A DNA stretch of 64,000 nt from Sphingomonas sp. PP-F2F-A104-K0414 (lineage in GTDB: Bacteria > Pseudomonadota > Alphaproteobacteria > Sphingomonadales > Sphingomonadaceae), in the NCBI RefSeq assembly GCF_004340945.1, contig NZ_SLYD01000008.1, positions 62,001 to 126,000 of the forward strand, in the 5' to 3' direction. Shown piece by piece: positions 61,137-64,000 of this stretch (its first letter is position 1; the number at the start of each line of letters is the position of its first letter). The translations under genes and the position numbers were made by a program. The notes under the pieces were generated by a model. It was not told the origin of the DNA, ran no database searches, and saw nothing but the letters and a program-made list of their open reading frames with translations.

Positions 61137-61169
61137 TCTCTTCAACTCTCCGTTAGCTGACGCGCCGAT

Positions 61170-61625
61170 TCACTCCGTTTGCAAAGCGATCTCGGCAACG
61201 TCCGCGCCATGTTCAAACAATGTCGCCGTGCACATCAGACCCCGTCTCGAAGCGCGCACGACCAGCAGCACCGCAAACGGGATGTCGCGCTCGCCGCCGA
61301 CGAGATCCCGCATCGAGGCTGCATCCTCGCCACTGGGCACAGGCAGGTGGTTTGGATGCGAATGCCACTCGCCGAGATAGTTGAAGCGGCCATAGTCCGC
61401 GCCGGTACACTCGAAGAACGCCTCGAGCGCCTCCTGATGATGCTCCACCGACCGAACGAAGTGCGCGGCACCGCCGGAGCGGCTATCGACTGAGAAATCG
61501 ACGAGGCGAAAGCTGCCCGGCTCGATCTGCTCGGCCATTAGCACGCCGCCGATCTCGCGCCGACCAGCCTCCCTCACCGCCCCGTGGAGGCGCGTCCTGA
61601 ACTCGTGCGGCATCGCCAGCCTCAT
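61170..61625 (-). CDS. cap3: Cap3: JAMM/MPN isopeptidase of type II CBASS
   Basis: The product is a 151-residue zinc peptidase that removes proteins conjugated to the CD-NTase. All JAMM residues are there: E24 (REIGGVLM), H88 and H90 (GEWHSHPN), S98 and D101 (VPSGED). ATG 61625 (MRLAMPHEFRTRL) overlaps the cap2 stop by ATGA, so it is translated with cap2; the longer frame upstream lies inside cap2. It is the usual single-domain Cap3 length. Confidence 0.92.
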   Translation of the reverse strand: MRLAMPHEFRTRLHGAVREAGRREIGGVLMAEQIEPGSFRLVDFSVDSRSGGAAHFVRSVEHHQEALEAFFECTGADYGRFNYLGEWHSHPNHLPVPSGEDAASMRDLVGGERDIPFAVLLVVRASRRGLMCTATLFEHGADVAEIALQTE

Positions 61626-63349
61626 ACCGCATCGCCCGTTCCCGCGTCTGGAAAGAGCTGCTTGGCTAGAGCGGCTAGCTCGGCCTCCGCATTCTCGTCC
61701 TTCTGAGGTCCCCATTCCCCCTCGGGCACAAGGCTGATCGGCCATGTGTCGAACGGCGCCTCGAATATCCACTCCGCCTTCAGACCCACGGCATATGCCG
61801 GATGCGGGAAGGCTGTCTTCTGCCTCGTCAGCGCGTCTAGGGCCATCCGGGTCATGTGGGCGGCGATCACGCTGACGTCGGCATCGTCGGCTATCAGCGG
61901 AGGGCTCTCGTCGAGAGCCAGCGCATACTGGACCCCCTCTCCCAGCGGCATCGGCCGCTCCCGATCGTCACACCAGCGCAGCAGCTGCCGACGGGCCGCG
62001 TGCGGAGCCGGCTCGATGTCGGGTCGGAGCCTGACGACGAACCCGCCTATCCCGCCGGCGAACACCTCGCCCCAGACCAGCATTTTCTTTTCGCTTCGCG
62101 CGACCGACGCGCACAAGTTGAAGATCTGGGGATCGGCCGTTGCGTCGATGATCAGGTCGCAGCCCCCGACATCGACCAGCGCAGAATCCGTCGACAACGA
62201 GCTCTCCTGGCCGCCCAAGACCAGTCGCCTGACCGTGACGTTAGCGGACGGTTTAATCTCGCGGATACGCTTGGCGACGGCATCGGGTTTGTTGAGGCCC
62301 ACGGAGCGCCAGTCCAGATCGTTGCGGACGAGGTTGTCGGGGAAGAGGACGTCGCCGTCGACGAGCACGAACCGGCTCAACCCGGCCCGGGCGAGCGACG
62401 CGGCGATCTTCGAGCCCACCGACCCACAGCCGACAATGCCGACGGATGCGGACGCCAGCCGGTCATACGCGCCCGGCAGCCTGTTGGCGCTCGAGGGAGC
62501 CTTCACGGTGGTGTAGGCGAGCATCTCGCGCGGGCCCCGGCCACTGGGAAGCCACATGAGGTGGAAGTCGCCATCACACTCGACCAGGACGACGGCGTCC
62601 TCCTCCGAACCCCTGACGACCTCCAGAAGGCCTTCGTGGCCAATTGTCTCCGCGATCACCTTGACCAGATCATACTCGGTGCGGATGGTCGCCTTCACGC
62701 CGCCGCCCATCCGCACGGCGAAGCCCTTGCGCCGGCGAAACCGCGCCACGTCGGGCCCCGCCGACCACAGCGCCGCGTCCTCGGGGCCGAGCTGGCTGGG
62801 CACCGCCACCCAGTGGCTGGCAATCGCCTTCTCGGACAGCTCAAGCTCTACCGGCCGGCAGATATCCAGCGACGACACGGCGTCGGCGAAGTCGTCCGTG
62901 AGCAGAAACCGCATCCGGAAGCCGCGGATGTCCTGCCCGACGGTGGTCGCGTGCGCGCTCTCCACGCGCGCCGCCACACCCTGCGCCGGCTCCTCGCCCT
63001 GCAGCAGTCGATGCGCGCTCTCGATCATCATCGCACCAGTGAAGGCCGGAACCCAGTTGTCCGGTCGATACTCGAGGCACAACTCGCCCCCCGCCCCCCA
63101 CTGATGGCTGGACAGTCGAATCTCCTCCCGTGGAAACACCTGCGGCGGCATGTCCGGGAAAAAGCGCGGGTAGCTGATCGTCAGCGGGATCAGCCGACCT
63201 AGGCGCTCGATCTCGAAGTTAGCGGAGAGGCTGCCGCCCTTCTCGACGGTCCACTCGACGTTCCTGAGCCATTCGTTCTGCTCCTGCAGCGCGTCGATCG
63301 CGAAACCCTCGCTGCGCGCACGGCTGGGCTGCGCGGTCCACCAGATCAC
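61622..63349 (-). CDS. cap2: Cap2: E1/E2 fusion of type II CBASS
   Basis: The product is a 575-residue ubiquitin-transfer-like enzyme. The N-terminal E2-like domain holds the probable catalytic C91 in GGELCLEYRPDNW. A linker domain follows, then a C-terminal ThiF/E1 adenylation domain with the ATP loop GIVGCGSVGSKIA (about 304-316) and VLVDGDVLFPDNLVRND. The enzyme conjugates the C-terminus of the CD-NTase to target proteins, which primes signal synthesis. GTG 63349 is the start because it overlaps the CD-NTase stop by GTGA and gives the standard length; the open frame continues upstream only as a shadow of the CD-NTase. Confidence 0.92.
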   Translation of the reverse strand: MIWWTAQPSRARSEGFAIDALQEQNEWLRNVEWTVEKGGSLSANFEIERLGRLIPLTISYPRFFPDMPPQVFPREEIRLSSHQWGAGGELCLEYRPDNWVPAFTGAMMIESAHRLLQGEEPAQGVAARVESAHATTVGQDIRGFRMRFLLTDDFADAVSSLDICRPVELELSEKAIASHWVAVPSQLGPEDAALWSAGPDVARFRRRKGFAVRMGGGVKATIRTEYDLVKVIAETIGHEGLLEVVRGSEEDAVVLVECDGDFHLMWLPSGRGPREMLAYTTVKAPSSANRLPGAYDRLASASVGIVGCGSVGSKIAASLARAGLSRFVLVDGDVLFPDNLVRNDLDWRSVGLNKPDAVAKRIREIKPSANVTVRRLVLGGQESSLSTDSALVDVGGCDLIIDATADPQIFNLCASVARSEKKMLVWGEVFAGGIGGFVVRLRPDIEPAPHAARRQLLRWCDDRERPMPLGEGVQYALALDESPPLIADDADVSVIAAHMTRMALDALTRQKTAFPHPAYAVGLKAEWIFEAPFDTWPISLVPEGEWGPQKDENAEAELAALAKQLFPDAGTGDAV

Positions 63350-64000
63350 GCAAAGCCCTGCGGCTTGCTCGGAACCCGCGGGACGGACCCGAACGACGGA
63401 GTCGACGAGGCCACGGTCGCGGCCGTCGCCGCCGTTGCACCACGCAAAAGTCCGCTGGATCCACCGCGGAACCGTGTCTCGGCACGCTTCGCGAGCGCGG
63501 TTCCCATGTGAGGCGAAAGTGCGTCGGCCATGCTGGAGCCCTGCTCCATCGCCGCGACCCTCGCGTAGTCGGCCTGCGCCTGACGCAGCCACGTGTAGAA
63601 GGCCTGCTCGCGCTCCGGATGCTCTGCCCACTTGTCGGCGAAATTCTCCATGGGATCGCTCGGGTTCGCGATGTGGGCGCGATTGTGGCCGTCGCGCAGA
63701 ATGTGCCGCTCCATTCCCGAGAGGATCGAGAGCAATGCGTCGGCGACATCCTCCTGACCCTCGTACGCGTGCGCGGCCAGTGTCGTGATGATGATCGAGA
63801 TCGGGCAGCAGTTGATCTCGTCCCTCGCGAACATCATGTCCCGATGGCGCTTGAGGATCATGATCGAGTGCTGGAGCGGCGTCCGCACTTTGTAGTCCGG
63901 GATCTTCTCGACGCTGGCGTTCATCGACCTCGCGAGGGCGCGCTTGCGCTCGTTGAGGACGACGGCCATCCGGCTCTTGAACCACTCCAGATAGCCCTTC
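63346..64000 (-). CDS. CBASS CD-NTase (cyclic oligonucleotide synthase), C-terminal part, cut by right edge
   Basis: The visible part has 217 codons and its start lies outside the window. It opens KGYLEWFKSRMAVVLNERKR and continues with IPDYKVRTPLQHSIMILKRH and RDMMF, the helical core shared by cGAS/DncV-like nucleotidyltransferases, then HIANPSDPMENFADKWAEHP, a conserved CD-NTase C-terminal block. The catalytic GS and acidic residues are beyond the edge. It ends with a flexible Ala/Thr/Ser-rich tail finishing KPQGFA, the end that Cap2 would join to targets. It is the first gene of the operon seen here and overlaps cap2 by 4 bp. Confidence 0.88.
   Translation of the reverse strand, partial: KGYLEWFKSRMAVVLNERKRALARSMNASVEKIPDYKVRTPLQHSIMILKRHRDMMFARDEINCCPISIIITTLAAHAYEGQEDVADALLSILSGMERHILRDGHNRAHIANPSDPMENFADKWAEHPEREQAFYTWLRQAQADYARVAAMEQGSSMADALSPHMGTALAKRAETRFRGGSSGLLRGATAATAATVASSTPSFGSVPRVPSKPQGFA

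Overview
The window looks like a piece of a Sphingomonas-type alphaproteobacterial chromosome. It is GC-rich with long antisense shadow frames. It carries a class II DAHP synthase, a tRNA-Glu of the usual alphaproteobacterial form, an alpha-ketoglutaric-semialdehyde-type aldehyde dehydrogenase, HWE/HDFNN-type hybrid kinases and the CCCCAGC/GCTGGGG inverted repeats typical of sphingomonads. The assignment rests on gene content and style; no rRNA is present to confirm it.

The left half (1-36 kb) is mostly ordinary chromosome. It holds a SulP carrier (cut by the left edge) overlapping a P-type cation ATPase and an L,D-transpeptidase; a dihydrofolate-reductase-like protein; a MsrA-like reductase running antisense into a MerC-like protein; a PhoD phosphatase with a frameshifted tail; and a SirB1-like protein. 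A MacAB-like export operon follows: adaptor, ATPase, a 42-residue membrane protein and two duplicated FtsX-type permeases. It faces a two-component system (NtrC-like regulator lacking GAFTGA, plus histidine kinase) across a short intergenic region with a perfect TGTCCG-N4-CGGACA palindrome. Beyond that are the aldehyde dehydrogenase, two related hybrid sensor kinases flanking an ABC1/UbiB-like kinase, an ABC ATPase with a permease/M1-peptidase fusion, a 2-hydroxyacid dehydrogenase and class II DAHP synthase.

At 35.9 kb a tRNA-Glu(CTC) is followed 95 bp downstream by a tyrosine integrase, and the style changes from there. The region 36-64 kb is a patchwork of small accessory cassettes separated by gene remnants (aldo/keto reductase, 2-hydroxyacid dehydrogenase, epimerase, histidine kinase, CDF transporter, SDR). 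Four intergenic spaces carry gap-free copies of a degenerate 62-bp repeat, and a fifth copy is possible. Intact cargo includes an M13 peptidase, an amidohydrolase, regulator/oxidoreductase pairs (AraC-epimerase and LysR-SDR), and a two-gene phototrophy cassette: a rhodopsin with a D-T-G motif overlapping a Brp/Blh carotene oxygenase.

The right end is a defence island. A 1325-residue protein combines an N-terminal NACHT-like P-loop ATPase, a long helical middle and a C-terminal PD-(D/E)XK nuclease signature. A small Cas2/SinR-like gene with a frameshift sits just upstream. Facing it is a type II CBASS operon: a CD-NTase (cut by the right edge), Cap2 (E1/E2), Cap3 (JAMM) and Cap5 (HNH-SAVED). 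The NACHT-like/nuclease protein with its small partner is the best candidate for an undescribed system here.
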